Below are positions 1 to 10,173 of a stretch of DNA of 64,000 bases, piece after piece. The DNA lies in the NCBI GenBank assembly GCA_002812745.2, contig NCSJ02000183.1:1-64000 (forward strand), read 5' to 3'. Each line of letters starts with the position of its first letter. Positions within the stretch are counted from its first letter, which is position 1. The DNA comes from Scytalidium lignicola (lineage: Eukaryota > Ascomycota > Leotiomycetes). The position numbers were made by a program, and so were the translations under genes. Below the pieces are notes generated by a model. The model saw only the letters and a list, made by a program, of their open reading frames with translations. It was not told where the DNA came from and searched no databases.

Positions 1-312
1 TTAGTTTTCTTTCTTGTAACTCTTGATAACTCCTTAATAGTTAATCCTTCTGTTGACTTAATAAGTTACTTTGGTAGTATAACAACTTCTTCTAATACTT
101 CTTCTTAAACATTAATTTCCTTGATAGTCTAGTTCTTACCTTAGTCTTCTTCAAAACTATCTTCTGAACTTTCCTCAGATACTTTTTCAGATCCCTCTTC
201 AGATTCTTCTTTAGAGCCTTCTTCAGAACCTTCATCAGGTTATTATTCATTATTGTTATTTACTAGTATGTTTATTTCCAAATCCTGATTCATCAAGAGA
301 TAATGTTCAAAA
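1..312 (-). pseudogene. RIP-degraded gag start of an LTR retrotransposon
   Basis: Read on the minus strand from about 292, a Met-Asn-Gln start leads into a Ser/Glu-rich stretch (EGSEEGSKEESEEGSEKVSE) interrupted by TAA/TAG codons, as expected if Gln and Trp codons were converted by C-to-T or G-to-A changes. The frame begins about 20 bases inside the repeat copy at 313-667, which fits a 5' LTR followed by a gag leader on the minus strand, with the rest of the element beyond the left edge. Acidic Ser-rich stretches occur in fungal gypsy/copia polyproteins, but no diagnostic domain remains, so the family is unassigned. Confidence 0.4.
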
Positions 313-667
313 TGTTACAAAATTATACTATCCAGGTCACTGGATAACAAGGGTAAGGTAAATGTTCAAGGACAATAGAAATGTATAACATACAAGTAAT
401 CAACTAAGTTAAGGGTAAGATCTAGTAATGTATTTAGATTAAACATAAGGAGTTTACTCTTATGTTCTTACAATATGCTTATATAGATAAATAAATCTGA
501 CTAAACCTCTTGGACCCTTTAAGTCTTATAAGTTTATAAACCCTTTGGACTTCTTAAGTCCTCTAAGTCTAATCATGTCATATGATTGTTAAGTTCTTTA
601 TATACACTCTGCTGTATATCAAGCCTTAGGCTTATACTAATCAACTTGTTAAGTTAAACCTATAACA
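313..667 (-). repeat. 355-bp long terminal repeat, copy 1 (degraded)
   Basis: A 355-bp block bounded by TGTTACAAAA and CTATAACA, i.e. TG...CA-type ends. It is directly repeated at 1267-1621 with the same length; most visible differences are transitions. I read it as the 5' LTR of the minus-strand element whose gag starts near 292. No matching 5-bp target duplication is visible around the pair, so the two copies may belong to separate insertions. Confidence 0.5.
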
Positions 668-1266
668 TTATAATTATCTTATTATAAAAGTAAATGTTTA
701 TCAAACATAGAACATTATTACTAATTAATTATATATAAGGACAAAAATACTAAATTAGAACACTTACTTCTCTTACTAACTAGTAATACTCTAAATAAAG
801 AAGTATATTATTCTTTATTTGTTATATTGTAAAACTAACTTAAGTTAAACTTTTATTAGTTAGATGTTGAAAATGAAAATGATTTTAAGAAGATAAAACT
901 CTTTTTCCTCTTTTTATTTCCTTTTAAAAATAATTGTAAATGTTTATTCTACAATCTTTTATCAAAGATATAATAGTTGAGAATAACATAGTTAAAGTAA
1001 GTAATAAAGAGATAAATAGAATTGAATATTAAAAGAAGGAATTAAAGTAGTTTAAAGAATACTTTAAACTTGAGAATACAATGAATTACCTACTTATAAG
1101 GAAGAAATCTTCTTTATTTTTTTGTAGAAAATAATTAGAAGTCAACTTTGTTATACTTAGTTTAATTACATCTAATAATTAAAAGTTAAAAGAAGTAAAA
1201 AGTACTTTTTATATATGTTTAAGTTATAAGACTATACTTAAAATTAAAAGTAACTTTATAAACAAG

Positions 1267-1621
1267 TGTTATAAAACTATGTTATTCAGGTTACTAGATA
1301 GCTAGATAAGGTAGATATTCAAGGACAATGGAAACAGGAGACACTTGAGCAGGTGACTAAGTCAAAGGCAGGATTTAATAATGTATTTAGGTTGAACATG
1401 AGAAGTCTACTCTTATATTCTTATAATATGTTTATATAGACAATAAAATCCAATTAAACCTTTTAAACTTCTTAGGTCTTATAAGTTTATAGACTTTTTG
1501 GACTTCTTAAGTCCTTTAAGTCTTAATCATATTATATGATTATTAAGTTCTTTATATACACTTTGTTATGTATTGAGCCTTAAGCTTATACTAATCAACT
1601 TGTTAAGTTAAATCCATAATA
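1267..1621 (-). repeat. 355-bp long terminal repeat, copy 2 (degraded)
   Basis: Second copy of the 313-667 repeat in the same orientation, beginning TGTTATAAAA and ending CCATAATA; the terminal CA appears mutated to TA. The 599 bases between the copies (668-1266) are AT-rich with no recognisable coding frame. The copies could be a solo LTR plus a truncated element, or a short non-autonomous element. Confidence 0.45.
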
Positions 1622-1939
1622 TTATCCTCTTTCTGCACTAATATTACTTTAATGTTTAACTGTTATTATAAACATTTTCATTGTTTATTAATCTATTCTT
1701 CCTTTTTAACATGTTATTAAAGTACTTACATTGTGACAATACTATTCCAGAAGAAAAAGGAAGATCAAGAATATACTAAGAAGTACTAGATCTAGGAAAT
1801 TATATAATAAAGTATAGTAATAAGATATCCTCTTGTAATTTCTATACTTGAAACAGTTTAACTTGTTTGATGGTTTTTGAATTTAACTATTATAATAAGT
1901 ATACTTAACAGAAGTATAAGTGTAAAAGTAAGGGTATTC

Positions 1940-2200
1940 TTATAACTTCTTAGGAGACCCTTGATAAGGAGGAAGCTTGTCTTGAGGCTGAGAAGGAGAA
2001 GGTTGTCTAGGCTATGGTTGAGAATGTAATTTGCCTTATTTATCTTTGTAAACAAAAGAAGTTCTTTTGTAAATATGCTAACAAAATGATTTGTTATAAA
2101 CTTTCCTTTTTGAATAAGTTAAACATTATAAAAGAGAAGAGAAACAAGAGAAATTGTTTAAAGAGTTATATTTTATTTATATAAGCAAGGCNTTTTTCTT
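1940..2200 (+). pseudogene. RIP-degraded transposon protein fragment
   Basis: A plus-strand frame from about 1948 reads as a charged helical segment (LDKEEACLEAEKEKVV, a TAG, then AMVENVICLIYLCKQKKFF and more). Several Cys and Tyr residues stand where Arg is expected (CGT to TGT), the signature of C-to-T mutation. Similar Glu/Lys/Arg-rich tails with a LRKQKxFL-like motif are common in fungal transposon proteins; this match is from memory. The rest of 1622-2640 is AT-rich with nothing else I can support. Confidence 0.35.
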
Positions 2201-2684
2201 TTGTTGTTGACCTTTTCTTTTCTGACCTTGTAATTCTATTATTTGGAAATCTATTCTAAGATAAGTTTAGTAATATACTTTTAATAACTTCTTATAACTT
2301 ATAAGATTAAAAGTAAGTTCTTATTTATTTTTACTTTTTAAATATCTTATCCATTTGATTAAATATTATAATTTCTTATAATATATTTTATAACTAATAA
2401 TTTTCTTTAACTTTATACTTTCTTTTTTCAGATTAACTTCTTTTTAATATTAATGTTTATATATTTTTTAATTAATATACTTTTATAAAATCAATTTGCA
2501 CTTTTACATTAAATTTTAATATTATAAATTACATTTTTATCTGAAAAATAAAATTATAACCATTATTATAGTAATCTATTTACAAATTATATATTATAAT
2601 ATAGAATCTTAACATATTACTTTATTCTTTCATAATATTTTATGCAATATAATGCAAATCACGTGAATGGGTTTAATAGGATGC

Positions 2685-2812
2685 TGGTGGGTACTTACCT
2701 CCTACCTAGCCCTGGGTTTTCTGGGGTTTAGGGTTTTTTTAAAAGTCAAAACCCACCCACTGGGTCCCCATGGGGTGGGTACCCAGTAGGTTTTGGGNCC
2801 CATTCCTCACTC
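2685..2812. repeat. GC-rich palindromic GGGT/ACCC block, possible transposon end
   Basis: Inside very AT-rich DNA lies a GC-rich island made of repeated GGGT and ACCC words with local palindromes (for example GGGTCCCCATGGGG and GGTACC). Dense short inverted words are typical of subterminal regions of hAT-like elements, compare 42621-43199. An AATGGG word occurs near 2653 and its complement CCCATT near 2800, but no clear terminal repeat or target duplication is visible. Confidence 0.3.
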
Positions 2813-2910
2813 TATTCAAAAGTACTTCGTTTCTCACCAAATTTTAGTGTAAAGCGAAGTAGATTCGAACGGATTCAGATCGGATTATTATGTCGGATCG
2901 AACTCAAGTA

Positions 2911-4218
2911 CAAAAGGGGGTTTCAATAATGACTAGCACACTTATGGAAAGCAGTGTAGTTAACGTATTGCTACTTTTCTAAATAAACAAACATTGTTTA
3001 CCTTCCTTCTATATTATTACTATTATTACTATTACTCTTATAGCTTAGGATACTCTTACATATGTACAATATAAGACTAAAGTCCAAGATAGATATTCTG
3101 GACGTTGTATAGCTTAAAAATTAAGGGTTCCTGAATTAACAGCTTGAAGATAACTTTATAAGGATAATCAAGTACATAAATCTACTAGTAAATAATATAA
3201 AATCCTAAATGAAACAGTTAATAAAATAATTCAGTAATTTACTAGATATTATAATTAAAGAATACTTTTTATATTAAAGATTAAAAAGTAATTTAATTTG
3301 AGTATTTCTAATAATATCTTTCTTATTATACTTGTATATTTTAACTATTATTATTATATACTTAATTATAAGTTATTTTTTTTCAAAAGTTAATAAAGGT
3401 AAATAATTTATATATTGTATAAAATATTAAGATTATAATATTAATTATTAAAGAAGAGGAATATATTATGATAAAACAATTATATACTTAGATATACTTA
3501 GAAGGTAATACTTTTTGCATAAGTATAAAGAATAAAGAAAGCTTGATTATATTTAATTTATATTTTATTCTAATTATAAATTAATTATAATATAAGTTGT
3601 AATTAGTTATAACTTTAAATCCAAGCTTTATTTCATTTTATACAAAAGTAAAAGCAAAGGTTTTACATAATAGAAGTATACTAAGTAAATCTTAAGAAGG
3701 TTATTGAAGAAAATATTCAAGGTAAAGGCATAGTTAATAAAGAAGATATTTAATATATTAAAAGACTTCTTTTATGTAAAAGATAATAATCTTGTATACA
3801 ACAAAAAGAATATACTAAAAAAATAAAAGGTTTTGTAATATTATACAATTAAAATACTATATTAATTTAATTAATTAACTATTAGTTTTATCAGATTTGA
3901 ATCTAATTAAGAATATATAAAGGATTCTTAAGCAATTATTATAAAATAAGAAGCTTTATAAAGGGTAGAATTTAGAGGATTTGAAGAAAGCTATAGTAGA
4001 TATATAAAATCATAAAATATCAATTAAGAATTATATAAACTACTTTATTGATATTATGTTATAAAGAATTTAGAAGGTTATATGAAGGAGGGGAGGCCCT
4101 TCAGGCTGGTAGTTAATTAAATTGATCATAAAACAGCGTTGTGCAATTACCTTATTTGGGTAGCAGAATAGGTGGCAATACAGGGGGGTGCGCCAGTCAT
4201 TATTGAAACCCCCTTCCG
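2911..4218 (+). mobile_element. Tc1/mariner-superfamily element, RIP-inactivated, TIRs intact
   Basis: Inverted repeats of 30 bp bound the element: left 2911-2940 starts CAAAAGGGGGTTTCAATAAT and right 4189-4218 is its complement with four differences, all readable as G-to-A in the left copy. Both ends are flanked by TA (2909-2910 and 4219-4220), the superfamily's target duplication. Near the 3' end (3891-4085) the plus frame reads DLNLIKNI, stop, RILKQLL, stop, matching the conserved DLNPIENIW block of Tc1/mariner DDE transposases with Pro-to-Leu, Glu-to-Lys and Trp-to-stop transitions. The N-terminal part is too degraded to read. A related sequence lies near 20.2 kb. Confidence 0.8.
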
Positions 4219-4220
4219 TA

Positions 4221-4407
4221 CGAGAAATGAATCGTCCACCCTTGCTTAGCGAATGATTCTGCCAGCTATATTAGGAAATTTTGTATCGCCTTTTTAGTAA
4301 GGAAAGCCAACTTTTCGCTGACTTAGTGTGCGAATTGTAAGTATTTTTAAATAAAGCAGCGTGATATATAGCTTACCGCCTAGCAAGGGTGGACGATTCA
4401 TTTCTCG
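4221..4407. mobile_element. 187-bp TA-flanked MITE (Tc1/mariner/pogo type)
   Basis: Perfect inverted repeats of about 26 bp: left begins CGAGAAATGAATCGTCCACC (4221 onward), the right copy (4382-4407) is its reverse complement. TA flanks both sides at 4219-4220 and 4408-4409; the left TA is shared with the mariner element ending at 4218. The interior has no coding frame. The right flank starts CCCCCTTCCATA, resembling the last 12 bases of the neighbouring element's terminus, so the two insertions are nested or shared a target. The terminal motif resembles that of the MITE at 19922-20161. Confidence 0.75.
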
Positions 4408-4596
4408 TACCCCCTTCCATACATAATTAATTAGAACGAAGACTTTTACGCGTATCGTGTAATTTTATAAAACTAAAAGAATATCCCTTGGCAAAACACA
4501 CTTATCTCCGCCCTCACCGCCTTACACGTGTACTATGGAGTTACTTCGACTTTCGACTTTATCTACAACCTGCGCTAAGTGCTTTAAGTCTTTAAG

Positions 4597-5742
4597 ATGC
4601 CCCCTCCCCCTTTCCAAATCGCAGTTTATATCTCTGGGCACGGATACGGACATCTTACACGGACTCTTAACCTCGTCTCCCTGCTCTCGGATACCGAAAA
4701 GTACAGCTTTCACATTCGCACTTCTTCACCGTTGCATGCAACCCCTCTCCATTACGGGCTACATCCCAGCGTCATCCAAACGAATGCATACCAGCTTGAT
4801 ACGGAACAGTCGCTGAACTCTCTCCTTAACTTTGATTACTCCCTCCCACAAGCTAAAGAAGTCCAGTTTCTTCAGGAACATAACATCCAAGCAATCATCT
4901 CAGATGCTCCCTCCTTGCCATGCCTCATTGGGCACTCCCTTGGAATTCCTGCAATCCTGGTCACAAATTTCACATTCGATAGTATATACCAGGCACTTCT
5001 AGACAATGTACCAGAATATGCCAACAAGGTTGCATTGCATCAGAGGATTGATGAAATGACACAACACTACACATTAGCAGATGCAGTCATTCGCCTACCA
5101 GGGTACATTCCGTTCCTCTTCAAAGGCCCGCAGATCAAAGATGCACCAATGCATTTCAGAAAAGCGAAACAAAACAGGAATGAGACATTCACGAGGCATG
5201 GGTTGCAGAGTCTGACGGATAAGAAAGTTTTACTTCACTGCTTTGGAGGGCATAGTTTAGATGTCCCATCCAATATCCCAAAGTTGCCAGAAGGATGGGT
5301 TTGTGTAAGTCAGACTATTGATAGTCCCCCTTTCTTCTACAAAATCTCGAACAATGTCTATATGCCTGATCTTATTGGGGCGTGTGATGCTGTGCTTGGT
5401 AAGCTTGGATGGTCGACATGTAGTGAGGTGATTGGAAATGGGTACAAGCCATTCATATACGTTCCGCGGAGTGCTTTTATTGAAGAGGTTGGCTTGTTGA
5501 GTTGGATGCAAACTGCACATCGAAAGATCATCCGACTGGAAGTCGAGGAATATGAGAGCACAAATTGGCTGAGAGCAATAGAAGAAGCACAGAAGATACA
5601 AGAACCAAATTTAGAGATTACAATGGATTGGGCCAAAAATGATACAGACTTGGTTCAAATTTTTGAAAACACACTAGAGAGTGTATTAGATAAAAAAGCA
5701 CCTGATAGAGAAAATATAGAGCAAGCCATATCATTGTTATAA
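4597..5742 (+). CDS. Glycosyltransferase-like protein (L-arabinokinase N-domain / MGT type)
   Basis: Intronless 381-residue protein with a GT-B-like fold signature: a GHGYGHLTR nucleotide-sugar-type loop at residues 14-22, and a DAPSLPCLIGHSLGIPAILV segment around residue 105, like the N-terminal domain of plant L-arabinokinases and related bacterial proteins. A second Gly-rich LGKLGWSTCSEV segment near residue 270 fits the donor-binding half of GT-B enzymes. The kinase half of arabinokinase is absent, so this is the stand-alone form; donor and acceptor are unknown. The ATG at 4597 sits in a good context (AAGATGC) and begins the conserved domain directly. An out-of-frame ATG at 4535 starts an overlapping frame that could act as an upstream ORF. 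The gene directly borders the AT-rich transposon block. Confidence 0.7.
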   Translation: MPPPPFQIAVYISGHGYGHLTRTLNLVSLLSDTEKYSFHIRTSSPLHATPLHYGLHPSVIQTNAYQLDTEQSLNSLLNFDYSLPQAKEVQFLQEHNIQAIISDAPSLPCLIGHSLGIPAILVTNFTFDSIYQALLDNVPEYANKVALHQRIDEMTQHYTLADAVIRLPGYIPFLFKGPQIKDAPMHFRKAKQNRNETFTRHGLQSLTDKKVLLHCFGGHSLDVPSNIPKLPEGWVCVSQTIDSPPFFYKISNNVYMPDLIGACDAVLGKLGWSTCSEVIGNGYKPFIYVPRSAFIEEVGLLSWMQTAHRKIIRLEVEEYESTNWLRAIEEAQKIQEPNLEITMDWAKNDTDLVQIFENTLESVLDKKAPDRENIEQAISLL

Positions 5743-6492
5743 TATAGATATATGGTTTTTGATCATTTCTCAGGCTGTTGTATCCTAACTGTTGTCACAA
5801 TCACAATCACAAGCGATTAAGAAATAGGTTGATTTCTGTTTAGATACTGAACATTTGTATTTTTCCGATTCTAAATCAGGTGTTACAGTCCTTACTCTAG
5901 GGTACCTCCCTGGAGCTAAGCAACGTACAACAGGTTGATGGTATATTCGTGGGATAAGCCTTGCTTGGTGGACAACTAATATAAGAATATATTCGTAACT
6001 TGACAATGGAATTGTTACTATGTCTTGAACATAAAGTTCCTATCCTAAGGTGGAATACCTAGCTACTTATATAGAATCCTAGATCCTCTTGGTTCCATTA
6101 CGTGATTTCTTCATCACATGATAAACCTGTCCTGAATGTTATTTCGGTTTTTCTAAAACAGAATATAATCAAATCGCGAAAAACAGCAAAACTGATCGAA
6201 TTATATAAAATATAATTACAAAAAGAATTTAGATGCAAAACAATTATATTCAGATATTAAAAACCGAATCTGGCCAAATATGGTTACGGTAATATTTTTA
6301 TGTTTTCCATTCTATCCAACTCCACGATCTTTTACGTGAAACAACCCGTCACATGTGTATGAAGAGGGTACAAGCATTACGTATTGGGAGTTTCTTCTTT
6401 TGCTTACTCACGCGATACCACCAACTCAGAATCACCAAAACCCAACCCAGCGCTTCTACACAGCTTCAAAAAAAAGAAAGGAAAAACAAACC
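5743..6492. other. Intergenic region, no supported gene
   Basis: Mostly non-coding sequence between two plus-strand genes. A short imperfect palindrome around 6097-6125 (TTACGTGAT ... ATCACATGA) and an LTR-like texture upstream of it hint at an old solo LTR, but no second copy is present to prove it. The 6440-6492 stretch is a likely 5' leader for the cupin gene. Confidence 0.3.
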
Positions 6493-7333
6493 ATGGAGAT
6501 AGTCCACAGCAAATCCTTCCCCTACAAAAGCCCCCTCATCAACCCCCGCGGCTCAGGCATCGCCTTCAAAGACCTCCTCCTAGGCCCCGACACCGACATC
6601 CCAAACAACTACCTCTTCGTGCTAGCGCAGCAGGAAAGCTTCTACTCGCCCATCCACCGGCACAACTTCGACCAATTCCGCTTCGGCATGCGAGGTGCCA
6701 TCAGCATCTTACCTGACCTGACTGTGGACGAAGGGGAAATATGCTAGCACCCCGAGGGAGTATACTATGGTCCGCAGGACGACGGGGCTGGAGAGCGGGA
6801 GGTGCTGGTATTGCAGTTCGGGGGCGCCAGTGGACAGGGGTTTTTAAGCCATGAGATCATCAAGAGTGCGCTGGAGAGGTTGAATGCGAGGGGGAGGTTT
6901 TACGAGGAAGGAGGAGGAGGAGAGGGGGTTGATTCGTTCCAGGCGCTTTGGGAGGGCACAGTGGGGAGGAAATTGGTGTACCCTAGGGGCAGATATGATC
7001 GATCTATTAAGATGGTTCCGGAGAACTATGAATGGAAGACGGTTCTGGGAGCACGGGGTGGGTGGAAGAAGTCTCTTGGTGTGTTCTCTGAGAGGGAAAC
7101 TAGGGTGGAGATGTTTAGGGTTAGTCTAGGTGTCNTGGAAGGTTGGGGAGGAGGATGCGGTGCAGTTGTTTTTCGTGTTGAAGGGGGTAGGGTCGGTTGA
7201 TGGACAGAAGCTGGAGGAGCAGACTGCTGTGAGGTTGATGCCTGGAAAAGAGGCACAGATCTCGACAGATGGCGATATCACTTTGCTGCGTTATGTCTTG
7301 CCTGTGTTAAGAGAGTCTGAAAAAATGGAATAG
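6493..7333 (+). pseudogene. Cupin-fold protein gene with an in-frame TAG
   Basis: Starts at 6493 in a strong context (CCATGG) with MEIVHSKSFPYKSPLINPRG. A cupin-like core follows: YSPIHRHNFDQFRFGMRG gives the His-rich metal-binding motif 1, and HPEGVYYGPQ continues the barrel. Two breaks exist. A TAG at 6745-6747 lies inside the barrel, between GEIC and HPEGVYY, and is a true in-frame stop; a single transition from Gln or Trp would create it. A frame change at 7135 coincides with an 'n'; omitting that base gives one frame to the TAA... actually TAG stop at 7331-7333, 280 codons in all. I recognise the fold but not a substrate. Either the gene is dead by one nonsense change or the TAG is a sequence error. 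Confidence 0.6.
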
Positions 7334-7730
7334 CAGAATCTGTCAAAGTATACGGGTAGGCTCTGCTGCTCGATATATTACGGCTTTCTTTGGGAGCCTG
7401 CTGCTAGATTCAAATGAGTTCCATTGACTAAATTAGGAGGTGATTGGACGCTTTCGTCTTTTCGAAGCCTTTAATACGACACTATCGATCTGCGCTGTTA
7501 AACTATCTACTAATACTTGCATAGCTACTTAATCTGAAACGATTGTTTACCTGGGTAATATAGTTGTTGACGGTGCAACCTACGACAGTTGACTGTACAG
7601 CTAGCTGTTGAGTGTAGGGAGCGTATTAGCTCAGGGGTTCAGGGGTATGCCTAAATAGGGGCACAGCTGTCTATATAAACCAAGTACTTGACCACTGTAG
7701 AGTAGTAGTTCATTAAGTTAATAGTTAATT
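7334..7730. other. Intergenic; possible LTR-like sequence at its end
   Basis: No gene seen. Sequence from about 7568 (TGTTGACGG...) with a TATATAAA box near 7671 resembles the promoter part of an LTR preceding the gag remnant, but no second copy was found in the window. Confidence 0.25.
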
Positions 7731-8833
7731 CAGTTATATGACCTGGCATCAGGTTATGAGCCTGGAGACGCTACCCCACAATAACTTACTTATGGAGCTT
7801 TACAAGTCGTAATCGACCTACGGAGCCTAGTTATAGGCTAAAACCAGCACTATGGAGCACAAATCAGGTCCATGGAGGACCCCGAGAATTGCAAAGCTCA
7901 CTGAACCTAATTATAGGTTTAAAGTGCATAGGTTAAGTGCTACCTAATAAGTCAAGGCCTGTAGAGGATTGTAGCGCAAGGTACAATTATTGAAAGCCAG
8001 AAAACCATTTTTAATTCAATTACGAATTTATTTTTGGACAGAGTTCAGATTAATAGTTTTAGAATCAGGAGACAGCCAAGAAAGCTTGCCCCGGAGGAGG
8101 ATAAGAAAAATGAGAAAAATGATATTTTATATACTGAGATATTGGACACAAAAGCTAGCTCCATTATAATGGAAGCCTGTGGTCAATTTATATTTGACAA
8201 AATTGTATTTCTAAAAACAGCTAAGAAATAATGGAATAAATTGAAGATTATATATGCNTTTTTTAGGCTTATAGCATCTAGATGCTAAAATCAAAGTTTT
8301 CATGTTTTACGAGCCACCAAAATTGAATACAGAAGTATTTATTGTAGTTTCAGAATTCGATATATTACAGGTTGAAATTAGTAATATCGACTTATTGCAA
8401 AAGGCTCAAAAATACCATAAAAATTTTAGTCTTTTTTAGGGCTGTGAATGCTATGGATTTGAGGTTTGATTCCCTGACATTACAGCTAGAGATCAGTGGT
8501 ATGGCCACTGACTACGTTATAAGTGTGGCCAAATTCACTGAGTTTGAGTGCCAAATGAGGCCTAAAAAGCTTATTAAAGAGTCAGTTAATAAGGTTTCGG
8601 AAAAAGCCAAAAGGGATTTTGGAGGAGAATGCTATAATTGTGGAAAAGTAGGCTACAGAAGCAGGGATTGCAGGGCCCCTAAAAAGAAGAAAAAGAAGCC
8701 TGAGACCAATTTTAGTACAAGGCCGCTTCCTACATTTATAAGAAGGTTGCAGGAAACCAAAATGGAAACAAAAACAGCTATAGAGACTAGCTGGTCAGCT
8801 ATTATAATAAAGAGTATTATGAAGTTAGTTTAA
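7731..8833 (+). pseudogene. LTR retrotransposon remnant: primer-binding-like site and gag zinc knuckle
   Basis: The sequence CTGGCATCAGGTTATGAGCC at 7743-7762 resembles the tRNA primer-binding site seen just inside LTRs. Downstream, the frame ending at 8833 encodes a basic gag tail with a CCHC zinc knuckle, CYNCGKVGYRSRDC (8630-8671). The expected His is Tyr (CAC to TAC), a change that would destroy zinc binding and is a typical RIP CpA-to-TpA mutation. A Lys-rich run follows. No protease, integrase or reverse transcriptase was seen, so this is a truncated, inactive copia- or gypsy-type element. Confidence 0.55.
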
Positions 8834-10173
8834 GTTGTCAATTTAAAAATATCAAGATATATAATATTCCAAAATTTTATTTGTCAACTATTATACTTTT
8901 ACAAAACCAATTATTATATAGACAGTTAACAAAGTCGAGATATAGATTGTAGATAAAGGAATTGTATAATTGAAGATGTATATAAGTGAAATAATAAACT
9001 TTACAGAGGTTTTATATTGTGTCTGTGTAGCGTCGTATTGTCGTATTATCGTGTGGACTTGTCACATCTCATCCAGATCCGATCCGATCTGTGGCTGACA
9101 CAGCCAGGCACGTGCGGTGCTGGCTATTGATGACTTAGCAGGAAAACTCGGTCATCTAATACTGATGCAAATGGCTCCTTTGAAAGCGAAAAGAAGATTC
9201 CTAATCGATGCGCTCACTGTCTTCTAGAGGGAGGCGCAACATAGGCAATCTGCATTCTGGGAAGACCGAACCTTCGTTCAGCAGTTACACTGAGGAGATA
9301 ATGGACGGGTGTTCATGGTGCAACCTTTTCATTGAGGCTATTTCTGCTTACGTACCAAAGGAAAATAGACACAACAAAGACATCTGGAGATTTCATTCCG
9401 ACATACATGCTAAAAGTGGCCATTTCCGACAAATGCCGAGTTCTGCTCTTTTTTAGGTGCGACGTCGTGTGATATTATGAGCCCTTATTCTGTACCTGGT
9501 ATGTAAGGTGCGTAACATACAGAGGCATACAGTAAGTGTTGAGGAAACCTAACTATAGTTTGTACTGCAGCTGCACTCTACTGTAGTCAAATCAATTAAT
9601 TCTTTGGCATTGCCCTAATCGCTAATATTCTCTCGTTAGATTTGAGGACCAATTCTTCTGTCTGGATAGGTTATGTCTTCCATCTCAGCTGACACAATAG
9701 TGAACTATACGTGTATCGACTGAGATGCGGATTCATATTACATTCTGATCTAAATGCTCGTTGGTTTGCTCTCAATGCTGTTTATAGATACCACCGGTAT
9801 AGAGATTGCCGTATGACCACTGAAATCACCAAACCTGTGAATCAAAAGTATAAAAGGTATAAGTACGGCTCAAGTGAGTCGCAATCTAGTTCAGCATTGC
9901 AGATTTCTTTATCAGATCAAATCTACCATTAATACCCCATCAAATCTAAGACATACCACAATGTTTCTACGGACTTTCATCTTAAGCTGCTAGTATCTCT
10001 ATTGATGTTAAGCACATAGTTCGCGTTTATTTTCAAGTCTATATGTTGCCGTGAAGCTTTTCATCTTCACTAACGCCTCCTTATAAAAANTTTTCTTATT
10101 CACTGTATAATATATAATATTAAATCTAAGAAAAATAAATCGTTCCACTTTGGAAATTATCACGTCTTCTTGA
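8834..10173. other. Intergenic region, no supported gene
   Basis: Only short open frames without recognisable motifs (for example 9208-9456). The stretch ending near 9066 (GTGTGGACTTGTCACA) could be the 3' edge of the retrotransposon remnant. It also holds the 3' flank of the esterase gene, with an 'n' near 10090. Confidence 0.25.

Noticed and set aside
4522..4816. Overlapping open frames at the 5' end of the glycosyltransferase-like gene on both strands
   Set aside because: They are out of frame with a clear family protein and show no motifs; the 4535 ATG is at most an upstream ORF.
5775..6130. Possible solo LTR upstream of the cupin gene
   Set aside because: LTR-like texture and a weak palindrome only; no second copy in the window to support it.
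9208..9456. 82-codon plus-strand frame
   Set aside because: No domain, no splice context and no conserved-looking segment.
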